Source of the DNA: DASUNP01 sp035249305
GTDB taxonomy: Bacteria; Acidobacteriota; Blastocatellia; UBA7656
DNA: 64,000 nt
Reading direction: 5' to 3'
Assembly (NCBI GenBank): GCA_035249305.1
Contig: DATFGQ010000043.1
Coordinates: forward strand, 53,717-117,716
Below the pieces are notes generated by a model. That model worked only from the letters and a program-made list of their open reading frames with translations, was not told where the DNA came from and made no database searches. Below are positions 40,668 to 49,398 of the stretch, piece after piece. Made by a program: the position numbers and the translations under genes. The first letter of the stretch is position 1. Each line of letters opens with the position of its first letter.

Positions 40668-42188
40668 GTGAGCACGATAACTAAAGAAGAGCGGCGCAGC
40701 CATCCGTTCGGCCCGCGAACCGCGTGGCTGGTCGCAAGCTCCTGCGTACTCGCCATCTCGGCTATCCTAAGGCTGTATGACCTAGGCTTGAACCCCTTGC
40801 ATCAAGACGAAGGCGTGAACGCCTTTTTCTCGCTGCGACTTTACAATGAAGGTTTTTATCAATACGACCCGACGAATTATCACGGCCCCACGCTCTACTA
40901 CTTCGCGCTCGCAGCCTTGCGACTTTTTGGTTTGTCTACGTTCGCCATACGGCTCGCGCCCGCATTGTTCGGGGTCGCTACTGTGTGGCTAGTGCTATGC
41001 CTGCGGCGACACGCGGGCACCGTCGGGGCGCTGGCCGGGGCTGCTCTGGTCGCGGTGTCGCCGGGCGCTGTCTACATGTCGCGATACTTCATACACGAAT
41101 CGCTATTCGTCTTCTTCACCCTTGCCGTCGTCGTCGCGGCCCTGCGTTACCTTGATACGGGACGTATCGTTTACTTAATGCTTGCCTCGCTCGCCGCCGC
41201 ACTCGCATTCGCAACTAAGGAGACGGTAATCATCTCGGCGTCAGTGCTCATTCTGGCCTTTTTTCTAACCCCGTTGTTAATCGACATTCGAAGGGGCTCG
41301 GTCTCTAAAGAAGGACCGAGCGAGTGGGAAAAGAACATGCGAGGGTATCTTAAATGGCTAATCGCGGCGGGGCTGTTCGTCTTCGTGTCAGGGCTCTTCT
41401 ACTCATCCTTCTTTTCAAACGAAAGGTGGGCGAAGGATGTGTTGATCTCTTTTCAGTACTGGGCGCGCACGGGCAGGAGCGGGCATGATCATAGCTGGTA
41501 CACGTACATCTCATGGCTGATGAAAGAGGAACTCTTCGTGCTTGCTTTGGGGCTTGCGGGCGCGGGGCTAATTCTATGGCGGGCGAGCAATCGCTTTCTG
41601 ATATTTATTTTACTCTGGTTTTGCGGGTTGCTTTTCGCTTATTCATTCATACCGTATAAAACGCCCTGGCTGACTCTCAACCTCATAATCCCGCTCGCAA
41701 TCATTGGCGGACATGCTCTGGATGCGGTCGGCAGGCGAGCGAAGAACAGCAAGCAGCGCGCGCTGGCCGCGGGGGCGGTTGGCATCATTATCTGCGCTAC
41801 TCTGTACGAGACGATAAGGCTCAATTACCTTGAGTATGATGATAACTCTCACCCCTATGTTTACGCGCACACTCACCGGGACTTTTTATCTCTGACGAAT
41901 GAGGTCTCTAAATTAGCGAATAACTCGGCGGCGGGGCTCGATACGGCGATCACTATCACGTCATCAGAGTACTGGCCGCTGCCGTGGTATCTTCGGGACT
42001 ACAAGCAGGTAGCTTATCTGGAGCAGGTGAGAGGGCTGACGGGAACAATAGTGATCGGCTCCGAAGATCAGGAAAGCGAATTGCGGGCTGCTCTGGGGGA
42101 CCGCTACGAGCGGATAGGCTCGTATGTGCTTCGGCCGGGCTATAATTTAATACTCTACGCGCTCCGCGATAAAGACGATCTTCAGTGA
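40668..42188 (+). CDS. GT-C membrane glycosyltransferase-like protein (Agl23/TIGR03663-like)
   Basis: This 506-residue protein has about ten membrane helices. Early in the protein come the acidic-loop motif NPLHQDEGVNAFFSLRLYNEGFYQYDPT and YHGPTLYYF, which resemble the 'flippase activity-associated' Agl23 family and PMT-type GT-C enzymes. These use polyprenyl-phosphate sugars, with an Asp-Glu in the first periplasmic loop for catalysis. A C-terminal extramembrane domain of about 120 residues follows. It starts with GTG 18 bp after tebC and is likely co-transcribed, though no such gene belongs to the standard enediyne core. Its acceptor could be a protein, lipid or the metabolite; I cannot tell which. 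Confidence 0.75.
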   Translation: MSTITKEERRSHPFGPRTAWLVASSCVLAISAILRLYDLGLNPLHQDEGVNAFFSLRLYNEGFYQYDPTNYHGPTLYYFALAALRLFGLSTFAIRLAPALFGVATVWLVLCLRRHAGTVGALAGAALVAVSPGAVYMSRYFIHESLFVFFTLAVVVAALRYLDTGRIVYLMLASLAAALAFATKETVIISASVLILAFFLTPLLIDIRRGSVSKEGPSEWEKNMRGYLKWLIAAGLFVFVSGLFYSSFFSNERWAKDVLISFQYWARTGRSGHDHSWYTYISWLMKEELFVLALGLAGAGLILWRASNRFLIFILLWFCGLLFAYSFIPYKTPWLTLNLIIPLAIIGGHALDAVGRRAKNSKQRALAAGAVGIIICATLYETIRLNYLEYDDNSHPYVYAHTHRDFLSLTNEVSKLANNSAAGLDTAITITSSEYWPLPWYLRDYKQVAYLEQVRGLTGTIVIGSEDQESELRAALGDRYERIGSYVLRPGYNLILYALRDKDDLQ

Positions 42189-42205
42189 TCGAGGCCGGAG
42201 CTTTA

Positions 42206-42958
42206 TCAGGATAGTTCGGGAAAATCTATAAGCTTGAGTCTCCAGTCCGCGCCCTCGGCCGCGACTGCTCCCACGTAACCGTCCGAGGGAGACAGCTCGC
42301 GAAGCGTCCACCGCGATGCCTCATCGGAGTCGGCTCTTGTCGCGATTAGTCTCGCGGGCTCGCCGGGAGCTAGCGACACGTCGAACGAATCCAGGGGCAT
42401 CGAAAGCCCTTCACCCTTCGCCTTGATGAATGCCTCTTTGCGCGTCCAGCAATTAAAGAACGCTTCGTCTCGCAGATGGCCGGGAATTAATCGCAGCGCG
42501 CGAATCTCCTCGCTGGAAAAGAATCTTTCGGCGATCTGCTCGCCCGCGAAATCTGGCTGAATCCGCTCCACGTCGACTCCCACCTCGCGATTGCGAGCAA
42601 TGGCATAGAGCGCAATCCCATGTGAGTGGGATAAGTTGAATCTGAGCCACCCTCCGCCGGACTCGACCGCGAGTGCGGGCTTGCCGTACTCACCAAGGCG
42701 GAAGCGCAGCCGGTCCGGCGCTATCTCGACATAGCGCCCGAGCAGGTAACGAAGAATCGAATGCGATACAACGTATTCGCGCCGATGCTCCTCGAAAAAA
42801 AACCTGCCGGCTTTCTCCCTCTCCTCCGCCGTGAGTATGCTCGCAAGGCGCTCTAAATCAGAAAACCCCTTGTTCAGGTAGACGCGCCAGACATGCACCT
42901 CGTCGTCGGCCAGCGCCATTGCGTCGGGAGGTAATGGCCAGTGGGGGAAACGAATCAT
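42206..42958 (-). CDS. Sfp-type 4'-phosphopantetheinyl transferase
   Basis: This 250-residue protein has the family motifs FNLSHSHGIALYAIA, VGVDVERI (magnesium-binding Asp and Glu) and FFNCWTRKEAFIKAKGEGLSMPL. It transfers phosphopantetheine from CoA to carrier proteins. The size and WTRKEA motif place it in the Sfp/Gsp group that serves NRPS and PKS systems. Because PksE carries its own PPT domain, the likely clients are the ACP and PCP domains of the NRPSs at 57830 and 63224. ATG 42958 is chosen from the family N-terminus although its ribosome binding site is weak; a longer frame to 43198 would overlap the divergent thioesterase gene. It is divergent from that gene across 120 bp. Confidence 0.92.
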   Translation of the reverse strand: MIRFPHWPLPPDAMALADDEVHVWRVYLNKGFSDLERLASILTAEEREKAGRFFFEEHRREYVVSHSILRYLLGRYVEIAPDRLRFRLGEYGKPALAVESGGGWLRFNLSHSHGIALYAIARNREVGVDVERIQPDFAGEQIAERFFSSEEIRALRLIPGHLRDEAFFNCWTRKEAFIKAKGEGLSMPLDSFDVSLAPGEPARLIATRADSDEASRWTLRELSPSDGYVGAVAAEGADWRLKLIDFPELS

Positions 42959-43078
42959 ATTCTGAAAACGAATTGGCGGCGAATTCACATGGCAATTAAT
43001 TGACAACCCTGCCTTCGTTATTGTAACAGGTAAGCTGGCCAGTTTTGAGAATGAAAAGTCTACAAGGTTGAAGCGGCT

Positions 43079-43861
43079 ATGGCACACGCACCACCACCAA
43101 CTCCCTGGCTTATTTTCAGCCCGCGGCCGCAGGCCAGGCTGAGACTCTTCTGTTTCCCTTACGCGGGCGGCGGGGCCTTGATCTTCCGCGGGTGGCAAGA
43201 AAGCCTGCCCGCGAGCGTCGAGGTCTGTCCGTTACAGTTGCCGGGGCGCGAGAGGCGGCTGCCGGAAAAGGCCTTTACCCGCATGGAGCCGCTCGTCGGC
43301 GAGATTGCGAAGGTGCTCCTCCCGTACCTGGATAAGCCGTTCGCTTTCTTCGGCCACAGCATGGGCGGGATCATCAGCTTCGAATTGACCCGCCGCTTGC
43401 GCAGGGAACATGGTTTACAGCCCGAACAACTATTTGTCTCCGGTCGCCGCGCCCCTCAAATACCGTCTACGAAGCCGATCACTTACGATCTGCCCGAAGA
43501 GGAGTTGATAGAGGAGCTTCGGCGACTCAACGGCACGCCGAAGGAGGTCTTGGAGCACCCGGAGTTATTGGGCCTGCTGCTGCCGGTCCTCAGAGCGGAC
43601 TTCGAGCTTATTCAAACTTATCAATACACGGCCGAGCCGCCGCTCGACTGCCCCATCAGCGCTTTCGGCGGATTAGAGGACGTAGATGTGGGGCGCGAGC
43701 TGCTCGAAGGATGGCGAGAGCAGACCACCGCTTCGTTCGCGTTGCGCATACTTCCGGGCGACCACTTCTTCTTGCATTCGTCGAAGGGGACGCTCCTGCG
43801 CATACTCAGCCAGGAGATCAGTCAGGTCGTAGACAGGCTGGATAAAAAGCAAGGCCCTTAA
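43079..43861 (+). CDS. Type II thioesterase (GrsT/TEII family)
   Basis: This 260-residue alpha/beta hydrolase has the nucleophile elbow FFGHSMGG (S94), an acidic residue in the GGLEDVDVG segment and the catalytic histidine H229 in PGDHFFLHS. The N-terminus RLFCFPYAGGGALIFRGW and PLQLPGRERRL are typical of editing thioesterases that clear mis-primed carrier domains in NRPS and PKS lines. It is divergent from the phosphopantetheinyl transferase; together they form a carrier-domain support pair lying between the enediyne cassette and the NRPS part. No strong ribosome binding site is visible before the ATG. Confidence 0.93.
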   Translation: MAHAPPPTPWLIFSPRPQARLRLFCFPYAGGGALIFRGWQESLPASVEVCPLQLPGRERRLPEKAFTRMEPLVGEIAKVLLPYLDKPFAFFGHSMGGIISFELTRRLRREHGLQPEQLFVSGRRAPQIPSTKPITYDLPEEELIEELRRLNGTPKEVLEHPELLGLLLPVLRADFELIQTYQYTAEPPLDCPISAFGGLEDVDVGRELLEGWREQTTASFALRILPGDHFFLHSSKGTLLRILSQEISQVVDRLDKKQGP

Positions 43862-44263
43862 TCCCGAAAAAAAGTTCCGCGTGGTGTTAAAGACTACAGC
43901 GATACGCCGAAACAGTGCTATAATCCGTGCCGCTGAGATGAGCCCTGAAGCTGTGAAGAGATTTCCAGGCGCGCAGTGGGGAGAATAAAGGCTGAATCTG
44001 ACGACCCTGAGCCGGAGCTAAGACCCGAAGGGCGCGCGGCTCAAGAGATCGATTCAGCCGGCAATGCGCGACGACAGCCTCTCACTTCGGACGCCGAGGG
44101 CGTCATAAAGCCCGTCGTAATGTAGCCTGGAACTGCTCGATGCAGTGCACTTAGTTTCACCGAGCCAACTGGTGGTTTGTTCTAAAGCCGTAATCTTATG
44201 CCTGAGGTCCAGTCGGACGCTGCTTTTATCTTAAAGGACATCCACGTCCTGCGGGAGCGAAAA
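43862..44263 (+). promoter_or_regulatory. Long structured leader of the sigma factor operon
   Basis: No gene is seen here. A perfect TATAAT (43919-43924), without a clear -35, predicts a start near 43931 and a leader of about 330 bases. The leader is dense in inverted repeats. GGCTGAATC (43990-43998) pairs with GATTCAGCC (44051-44059) and encloses GAGCCG/CGGCTC (44009-44042). ACGAC (44071-44075) pairs with GTCGT (44114-44118) around a GACGCC-GAG-GGCGTC hairpin (44090-44104). ACTGC-N5-GCAGT lies at 44132-44146. It resembles no riboswitch class I know; it may be a cis-regulatory RNA or a separate small RNA. Confidence 0.55.
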
Positions 44264-44830
44264 ATGAAGAAGGGTGTCTCATGGCAGGATCTGATCGATC
44301 AGTTGGCAGCGGCAAAACGCGGGGACGCGGGGGCGATCGATCGGCTTTTTGATTTTTTGCGGTCGAGGCTTTTGGTCATCGCGCGATATAGAGTCGCGGA
44401 ATCGGCCGAGGACCTTGTGCAGGAGACTATGGTCATAGTTCACAACCACCTGCCGGAGTTCGAGAATATGGAGGGGTTGCTCGCTTTCACCAACCAGGTG
44501 TTGCGCAACAAGATCGGCAACGTGTATCAAGAGCGCGACAGGCGCAAGCAGCGCCAGGTCGAGCTGGAAGATAACCTGCCGCTGCAATACAACATGGATG
44601 GCGAGCTTCACGCCGTCGAGCTGGATCGAATTATTCGCGACTGTATCGACAGGCTGGGCGATAGACACTCTAGTTGTCGCGCGATCCTCTCTTCGCTCTA
44701 CGACGGGTTCGACCCCACCGAGATAAGTGAAAGGCTCGGGATCCCGAAGTCGAGTCTTAAGGTGCGGGTCTTCCGCTGCCGCAAGGCCTTGCGCAAGATC
44801 CTGTCGGAAGAATACAGGTTGCAAGTGTGA
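44264..44830 (+). CDS. ECF-type sigma-70 family sigma factor
   Basis: This 188-residue sigma factor has a region 2 (about residues 22-85; RLFDFLRSRLLVIARYRVAESAEDLVQETMVIVHN) and a region 4 with a helix-turn-helix (about 135-180; DPTEISERLGIPKSSLKVRVFRCRKALRKIL). These are joined by a linker typical of ECF factors. It would redirect RNA polymerase to a small set of promoters. ATG 44264 has GGGAG 6 bases upstream; ATG 44198 would add 22 residues without a good ribosome binding site. The downstream gene encodes a zinc-finger anti-sigma-like protein, and a CHAT protein follows, a common acidobacterial trio. Confidence 0.9.
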   Translation: MKKGVSWQDLIDQLAAAKRGDAGAIDRLFDFLRSRLLVIARYRVAESAEDLVQETMVIVHNHLPEFENMEGLLAFTNQVLRNKIGNVYQERDRRKQRQVELEDNLPLQYNMDGELHAVELDRIIRDCIDRLGDRHSSCRAILSSLYDGFDPTEISERLGIPKSSLKVRVFRCRKALRKILSEEYRLQV

Positions 44831-44933
44831 ACCGGCCTGGCGTAAGATGGCCCAAGCGCCAGGCCGCTCAGGTTGCTTGACGGACGAAAGAAATCTTTAT
44901 AACAAAACTGTCTGTTGTGATAGACTTTTTGCA

Positions 44934-45746
44934 ATGAATCGCTGTACCAACAAACGCATCGGGAGATGGATCGGCTCGTATGAGCTTAACGCCCTCGAAG
45001 AGGACGAGCGGCGTATCTTCATGGACCACCTGGTCGAGTGCGAATACTGTTATAATCAGGTCTATTCAATCGAGCCTTTCATGATCGCGTTTCGCAATCA
45101 CAGGTCCGCCGCGTTGCGCGGCGAGGCCATCAGACATTCTTCATCCTTCGAGCAGCTCAGGTCGACCCCTCGCCGAGCCTGGTCGTGGAGGCTCGTGCCC
45201 GCGATGGCCGCCTTATCCCTGATAATCGGCGTCAGCCTCTACGTCGTCTACAGCTCCAAGCAAGACCCGCAATCCGACAGCACGAACATAGCCGACCTGG
45301 ATTCCCGCTGGAAGGAGATCGAGATCCCCAAGGCGCCATACACGCCTTCGTCTGAAACGGTCATTCTTCGCAAAAAGAACAAGGCCTTTGATCACGCGAT
45401 GGCGGCCTACCAGGAGAACGATTTCCCCAGCGCTATTGAACAGCTTGAAACCATCAGCGAGTTGGAACCCGATAGCATGGCCGATGTGGGATTCTACCTG
45501 GGCGTGTCGCTGTTGCTGGCCGGCCGCAACAGGGATGCGATTGCGCCGTTGAAACAGAGCGTCCAATCCGGCGTTGGGCCACTGCGGGAGAGCAGCCATT
45601 ACTACCTGGCTCTAGCGTATTTGAAGAACAATCAGCCCCAACAGTCTCTCGCCGAGCTTGATGCGACAATTGCAATGAACGGGAAACACCGAGCCGACGC
45701 GGAGTCTCTCAAAGAACAAGTATCCAGCTTATCAAGATACTTCTAA
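44934..45746 (+). CDS. Membrane anti-sigma factor with zinc finger and TPR
   Basis: This 270-residue protein begins with a putative anti-sigma zinc-finger region containing HLVECEYCYNQVY (H-x3-C-x2-C) at residues 28-40. A single membrane helix follows (about residues 82-105; LVPAMAALSLIIGVSLYVVY). The extracytoplasmic part carries three TPR-like repeats (residues 145-265). The plan fits an anti-sigma factor that holds the ECF sigma of the preceding gene at the membrane until a signal reaches the TPR domain. The ATG at 44934 starts the zinc-finger domain; a longer frame from 44727 would overlap the sigma gene. The spacing of 104 bp to the sigma gene is loose. Confidence 0.85.
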   Translation: MNRCTNKRIGRWIGSYELNALEEDERRIFMDHLVECEYCYNQVYSIEPFMIAFRNHRSAALRGEAIRHSSSFEQLRSTPRRAWSWRLVPAMAALSLIIGVSLYVVYSSKQDPQSDSTNIADLDSRWKEIEIPKAPYTPSSETVILRKKNKAFDHAMAAYQENDFPSAIEQLETISELEPDSMADVGFYLGVSLLLAGRNRDAIAPLKQSVQSGVGPLRESSHYYLALAYLKNNQPQQSLAELDATIAMNGKHRADAESLKEQVSSLSRYF

Positions 45747-45779
45747 GGTGAGGGACGAGCGGCTCTCTGGGGTGCTATT

Positions 45780-48722
45780 ATGTCCCCGATATCCCTTTCA
45801 CTAAAGGCAAGCGCTCTATACGAAAAGAGACTGGTTTTAATGGGGCTGTGCGCCTTACTGGTAGTCGCCTTTTTCTGGACCGTTTCCTGGTCGAGCGCCG
45901 TTAAAAACATTCGCCTTGGAGACCGCAGCGAGGGCGCGCTTCGCCCGTCGGACCCGTTACGCGGCGAAGCGCCGATCGCCGCGGAGAGCCGGTGGGCGTT
46001 CGAAGGCTCGAAAGGGCAGCAGGTCACTATCGCCGCGCAGTCTTACGAATTTGACATCTATCTGCTGCTCCTCGACCCGCAAGGCCGCCAGATCACGTGG
46101 GCCGATAACAATGGCGGTTTCTTCAACGCGCGGGTGCGGGCGACCCTGCCGGCGGCGGGACTTTATACGGTGGTTGTGTGCGGCGCTAACGCGGATCAAT
46201 ATGGCAGCTACTCTCTATCCCTGGACGAAGGCGACCGCGAGATCGACCTCGACCAGGGAGCCGCCGAGTCCTTCTACCGCGAGGGGATCGAGTGGGGCGA
46301 GCGCATGGCCAGCGGCCGCGCCATCGGCTGGATGAATCTAGGGATGGCGCAATACCTCAGAGAGCGGGGGGCGGGCGACGCGGCCGAGAAGTATTACGCC
46401 AGGAGCGCCGAGAGCGCAATAAGCAGCAATTTCCTATACGGCCGCTTCGCCGTCGCGCTCGATCATAGCCGCCTTTTCACCCGGCGGCGGGCCTACAACC
46501 AGGCGGTGAGCAAGCTGGAAGAGGCCCTGGAATTGAGCAGGCAGTTGAAGGCGAGCGCCGACGCAGAGACCCGCGTGCTGATAGAGTTCGGCAATCTGTA
46601 TTACTCTACCGCGAGGCCCGGTCTTGCGACGGTCTATTTCAAGACCGCCACGGAGCAGGCCGAAAAGTCGGGGCAGCCCTCGACTCTGGTCGAGCTTTAC
46701 ACTTCGGTCAACGAGTATCTCAAATTACAAGACCAAGAGAGGGCCATCGCCTACGCCGAAAAGGCGTACTCGTTATGTCACGGGGTAGACCCCGTGCTCG
46801 AACTCAGGGCGATTCACACGCTGGCGGGGACCCGTCTGTTTTTAGAAGCCGACCGGTCGCAGGAAGGGTGGGCGCTCGCCGGCGAGATGCGTGACAGGGC
46901 GCGCCGGCTGGGCATCCGCGACGAGGAGATTGCGGCGACTACCTTGATGTGCATGGGGAAGTACGCCACCAACCACATCGGCGAGATGATCGACCTGGCG
47001 GGCGAGGCGTTAGAGCTGATAAGCCCCACCGACGATAACCCCGGCCCGCTGCGAATAGCGCTTCAATTGAAGGCCGACGGGGAGATGGCCAGGGGAAACT
47101 ACACGGCCGCCTTACAGCTCTGCCTCAAGGCGCTGCGAACCGTAGAAGACGCACGTGCGAAAGAGTCAATAGAGGAGCTGCGACAACAGCTATCGTCCCA
47201 ATCAAAGACGATCTGCACGCAGATCATCATGAACCTCTACGCGTTGAACGCCCGCCATCCGAGCGAAGAGTACGCGCACCAGGCATTCCATTTCGCCGAG
47301 CGCAGCCGGGGCCGGTCGCTGCTTGAGCAGCTAGCCATGCTGGAGCGGTCGAACGGGGTTGTGCCCGACCTACAGGTGCTCAGCCGGGATCGAGAGTTGC
47401 TCGAAAAAATATCGGCCGTCCGGGGCCAGTTGATAATGTTGCGTTCAACAGGCTATGCCACGCGCGATACCGTGTACGATCTACAGCGGCAGCGCGCGAA
47501 TCTGCTCGCCGAGCGGATGCGACTCCAGGCCGAGATCCGACGCTCGACCGACAACCCCGTATACGCGGCCGAACTGTCACCGCTCACGGCCGAGCAGGTG
47601 CAAAAGAAGCTCGGCGAGTACAAGCGCAAGACGGTGATCCTCTACTACCAGCTCGGCATCCAGGAGAGTTTCTTGATCGCCTTGACCGCGCGCAGGGCTC
47701 AGTTCTTCAAGCTGCCCAGCAGAGTGACTATTACAAAAGCCGTAACCGAATGGCGCGCGCAGGTTTCAAGCCAGTTGAGCAATTCGCAGCCTACGCCCGA
47801 GGCGCTCTACAATTACGCCCAGGTCTCTCACCAGCTTTACACGATGCTGATGAAGCCGGTCGCCGGTCTGATTAAAGGGAGCGACCTGATCATCGTCCCA
47901 TCGGGGTCGCTTTTCCAGCTCGCGTTTGAAGGGCTGGTGGTCCGCAGGCCGGACGGCCCGCAACAGTCCAGGCTATATCGCTACGTCGTAAACGACCATG
48001 CGATCACGTACGCGCCTTCAATATCGGTCCTGGCCGAGATCGAAAACAGGCGGCAACTGCCGAAGCAACTCAAGCGTATGCTGCTGGCAGGCGACCCTCT
48101 GGTGGAGGCCAAAGACAACGGGGCTTCAAAAGATGATCGCGCGGCCCTGCTCGATCAGCTCCCGGCGGCCCGCCAGGAGGTCCGCGAGATCGCGACGCTC
48201 GCCCAACAACATGACAGCGCTCCTACGGTGTGGCTGGGGCCGGAGGCCAGCGAAGACAAGTTCAAGAAGACCGACCTGTCGGATTTTCGCTTCATACACC
48301 TGGCTACCCACGCCATGTCGGATAACAACGACGGCGAAGCCTCTGCCATAACGCTCTACCGCGACCCCGCGGGAACCGACGACGGCGTGTTGACCGCCAC
48401 AGAGATTGCGCAGCTCAAGTTGAATGCCGAGCTGATCGTCCTCAGCGGCTGTGAGACCGCATCCGGTCAGGAAGCCGGAGCCGAAGGCGTTATCGGGCTA
48501 CATCGAGCTTTCCTGGTCGCGGGCGCGCGATGCGTCTGCGGGTCACTCTGGCAAGTGGAAGACTCCTGGACGCAGAGGCTTATGCTGGACTTCTACAGAA
48601 GATTACTTGCCGGAGGTCAATCCGAATCCCAGTCTCTTCGATTGGCTAAGTTAAAGCTGCTAAGGAGTGGCGCTACACCTTTTCAGTGGGCGCCTTTCAT
48701 TATCGTCGGCTCGGCCCGTTAA
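45780..48722 (+). CDS. Membrane-anchored TPR protein with C-terminal CHAT protease domain
   Basis: This 980-residue protein has one N-terminal membrane helix (about residues 17-38). A beta-sandwich resembling the bacterial pre-peptidase C-terminal domain follows (about 60-155; FDIYLLLLDPQGRQITWADNNGGF), then a long array of TPR-like helices (about 160-560) and a coiled linker. The CHAT domain occupies roughly residues 640-975. The caspase-like dyad is present: H844 in LATHAMSD and C891 in LSGCETASG. CHAT proteases such as separase relatives and CRISPR-linked Csx29 cut specific protein targets, but many genomic copies have unknown substrates. It lies 33 bp after the anti-sigma gene and may act in the same signalling path, for example by cleaving a regulator. 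Confidence 0.9.
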   Translation: MSPISLSLKASALYEKRLVLMGLCALLVVAFFWTVSWSSAVKNIRLGDRSEGALRPSDPLRGEAPIAAESRWAFEGSKGQQVTIAAQSYEFDIYLLLLDPQGRQITWADNNGGFFNARVRATLPAAGLYTVVVCGANADQYGSYSLSLDEGDREIDLDQGAAESFYREGIEWGERMASGRAIGWMNLGMAQYLRERGAGDAAEKYYARSAESAISSNFLYGRFAVALDHSRLFTRRRAYNQAVSKLEEALELSRQLKASADAETRVLIEFGNLYYSTARPGLATVYFKTATEQAEKSGQPSTLVELYTSVNEYLKLQDQERAIAYAEKAYSLCHGVDPVLELRAIHTLAGTRLFLEADRSQEGWALAGEMRDRARRLGIRDEEIAATTLMCMGKYATNHIGEMIDLAGEALELISPTDDNPGPLRIALQLKADGEMARGNYTAALQLCLKALRTVEDARAKESIEELRQQLSSQSKTICTQIIMNLYALNARHPSEEYAHQAFHFAERSRGRSLLEQLAMLERSNGVVPDLQVLSRDRELLEKISAVRGQLIMLRSTGYATRDTVYDLQRQRANLLAERMRLQAEIRRSTDNPVYAAELSPLTAEQVQKKLGEYKRKTVILYYQLGIQESFLIALTARRAQFFKLPSRVTITKAVTEWRAQVSSQLSNSQPTPEALYNYAQVSHQLYTMLMKPVAGLIKGSDLIIVPSGSLFQLAFEGLVVRRPDGPQQSRLYRYVVNDHAITYAPSISVLAEIENRRQLPKQLKRMLLAGDPLVEAKDNGASKDDRAALLDQLPAARQEVREIATLAQQHDSAPTVWLGPEASEDKFKKTDLSDFRFIHLATHAMSDNNDGEASAITLYRDPAGTDDGVLTATEIAQLKLNAELIVLSGCETASGQEAGAEGVIGLHRAFLVAGARCVCGSLWQVEDSWTQRLMLDFYRRLLAGGQSESQSLRLAKLKLLRSGATPFQWAPFIIVGSAR

Positions 48723-48770
48723 GTTTTGCGAACCGCGCGAGGAGCAAATCTTTTTCAATGAAGAAGAGAA

Positions 48771-48965
48771 CTATCGGGCGTTCCGGCCATTAACGCAGCA
48801 GGAGAGGCCTACAACACAACACCAATCTACAGCATTTTGCTTTATTTGCTGATGGCTTGCCGTATTCTCCGAGGGGGCCTGGTTGTTGGCGGCGGTATTC
48901 ACCGTCGCGGGGAGCAGTAAGCCGGTCAGGATAACGAGTAGGAACAGACTCTTAGCTTTGGACAT
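48771..48965 (-). CDS. Small secreted cysteine-rich peptide (CC-x5-CC)
   Basis: This 64-residue reading frame begins with a textbook signal peptide (basic MSKAK, then a 13-residue hydrophobic core). It ends in a compact tail with four cysteines, C49, C50, C56 and C57, in DWCCVVGLSCCVNGRNAR. A near-consensus AAAGGAGGTGG (plus-strand 48969-48979) places the ATG 6 bases after its core, one of the best ribosome binding sites in the window. It is antisense to its neighbours and alone. A hairpin, GCTGCCTG-N4-CAGGCAGC (49009-49028), lies in its predicted leader. I know no matching family; a secreted toxin, bacteriocin-like or signalling peptide, or a modified-peptide precursor are all possible. Confidence 0.7.
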   Translation of the reverse strand: MSKAKSLFLLVILTGLLLPATVNTAANNQAPSENTASHQQIKQNAVDWCCVVGLSCCVNGRNAR

Positions 48966-49398
48966 AGTCCACCTCCTTTTCTAAGCACACGTTTGAGTAA
49001 GGAATTGCGCTGCCTGATGACAGGCAGCAACGACACTCTAGCGTCTAGTCAGACCGAACTGCTTTTGCTTAAATCGAACTGCTTTTTTTGGATCTCGACC
49101 TATCTAGTTTCGCCAATGGTCGTTTGGTTTCACGTGCGGTTTGGAGTTCCGAAAAGAGTGGAATTTTTTTGCTCGGCCGGGAGGCGGACGGCTCTTAAGA
49201 GTCGCGTTCCGATGAGGTTACAAAAAATCATGACTGTGATGTAACCTACGCGATACTTCCAAAACTTACTTTCATGAATGAACGGGCTGGAGAACAAAAA
49301 AAATAGCCATGAGGATCTGTAAAGAATCAACGAAAAACTGAAGTAAAAACAACGGCGCTAGCCTGCTTTCACAAGTTCATCAACCAGGTATTAAAGCT
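48966..49398. promoter_or_regulatory. AT-richer intergenic region with hairpins, upstream of the RfaH-like gene
   Basis: This 433 bp stretch is richer in A and T than its surroundings and holds no convincing plus-strand gene. Features are the 8 bp-stem hairpin at 49009-49028, a repeated CGAACTGCTTTT motif near 49053-49085, a perfect CTCTTAAGAG palindrome near 49193-49202, and a two-part hairpin at 49216-49246 (GGTTAC/GTAACC outside ATCA/TGAT). It must contain the divergent promoters for the small peptide gene and the RfaH-like gene, but no clean -35/-10 pair stands out. Confidence 0.45.

Noticed and set aside
43862..44263. Known riboswitch (cobalamin, TPP, SAM, c-di-GMP) in the sigma factor leader
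   Set aside because: None of the conserved boxes of these classes is visible, so only a generic structured leader is claimed.
48993..49244. A plus-strand 83-codon open frame upstream of the RfaH-like gene
   Set aside because: TTG start, no ribosome binding site, crosses hairpins in an AT-rich leader, and no recognisable domain.
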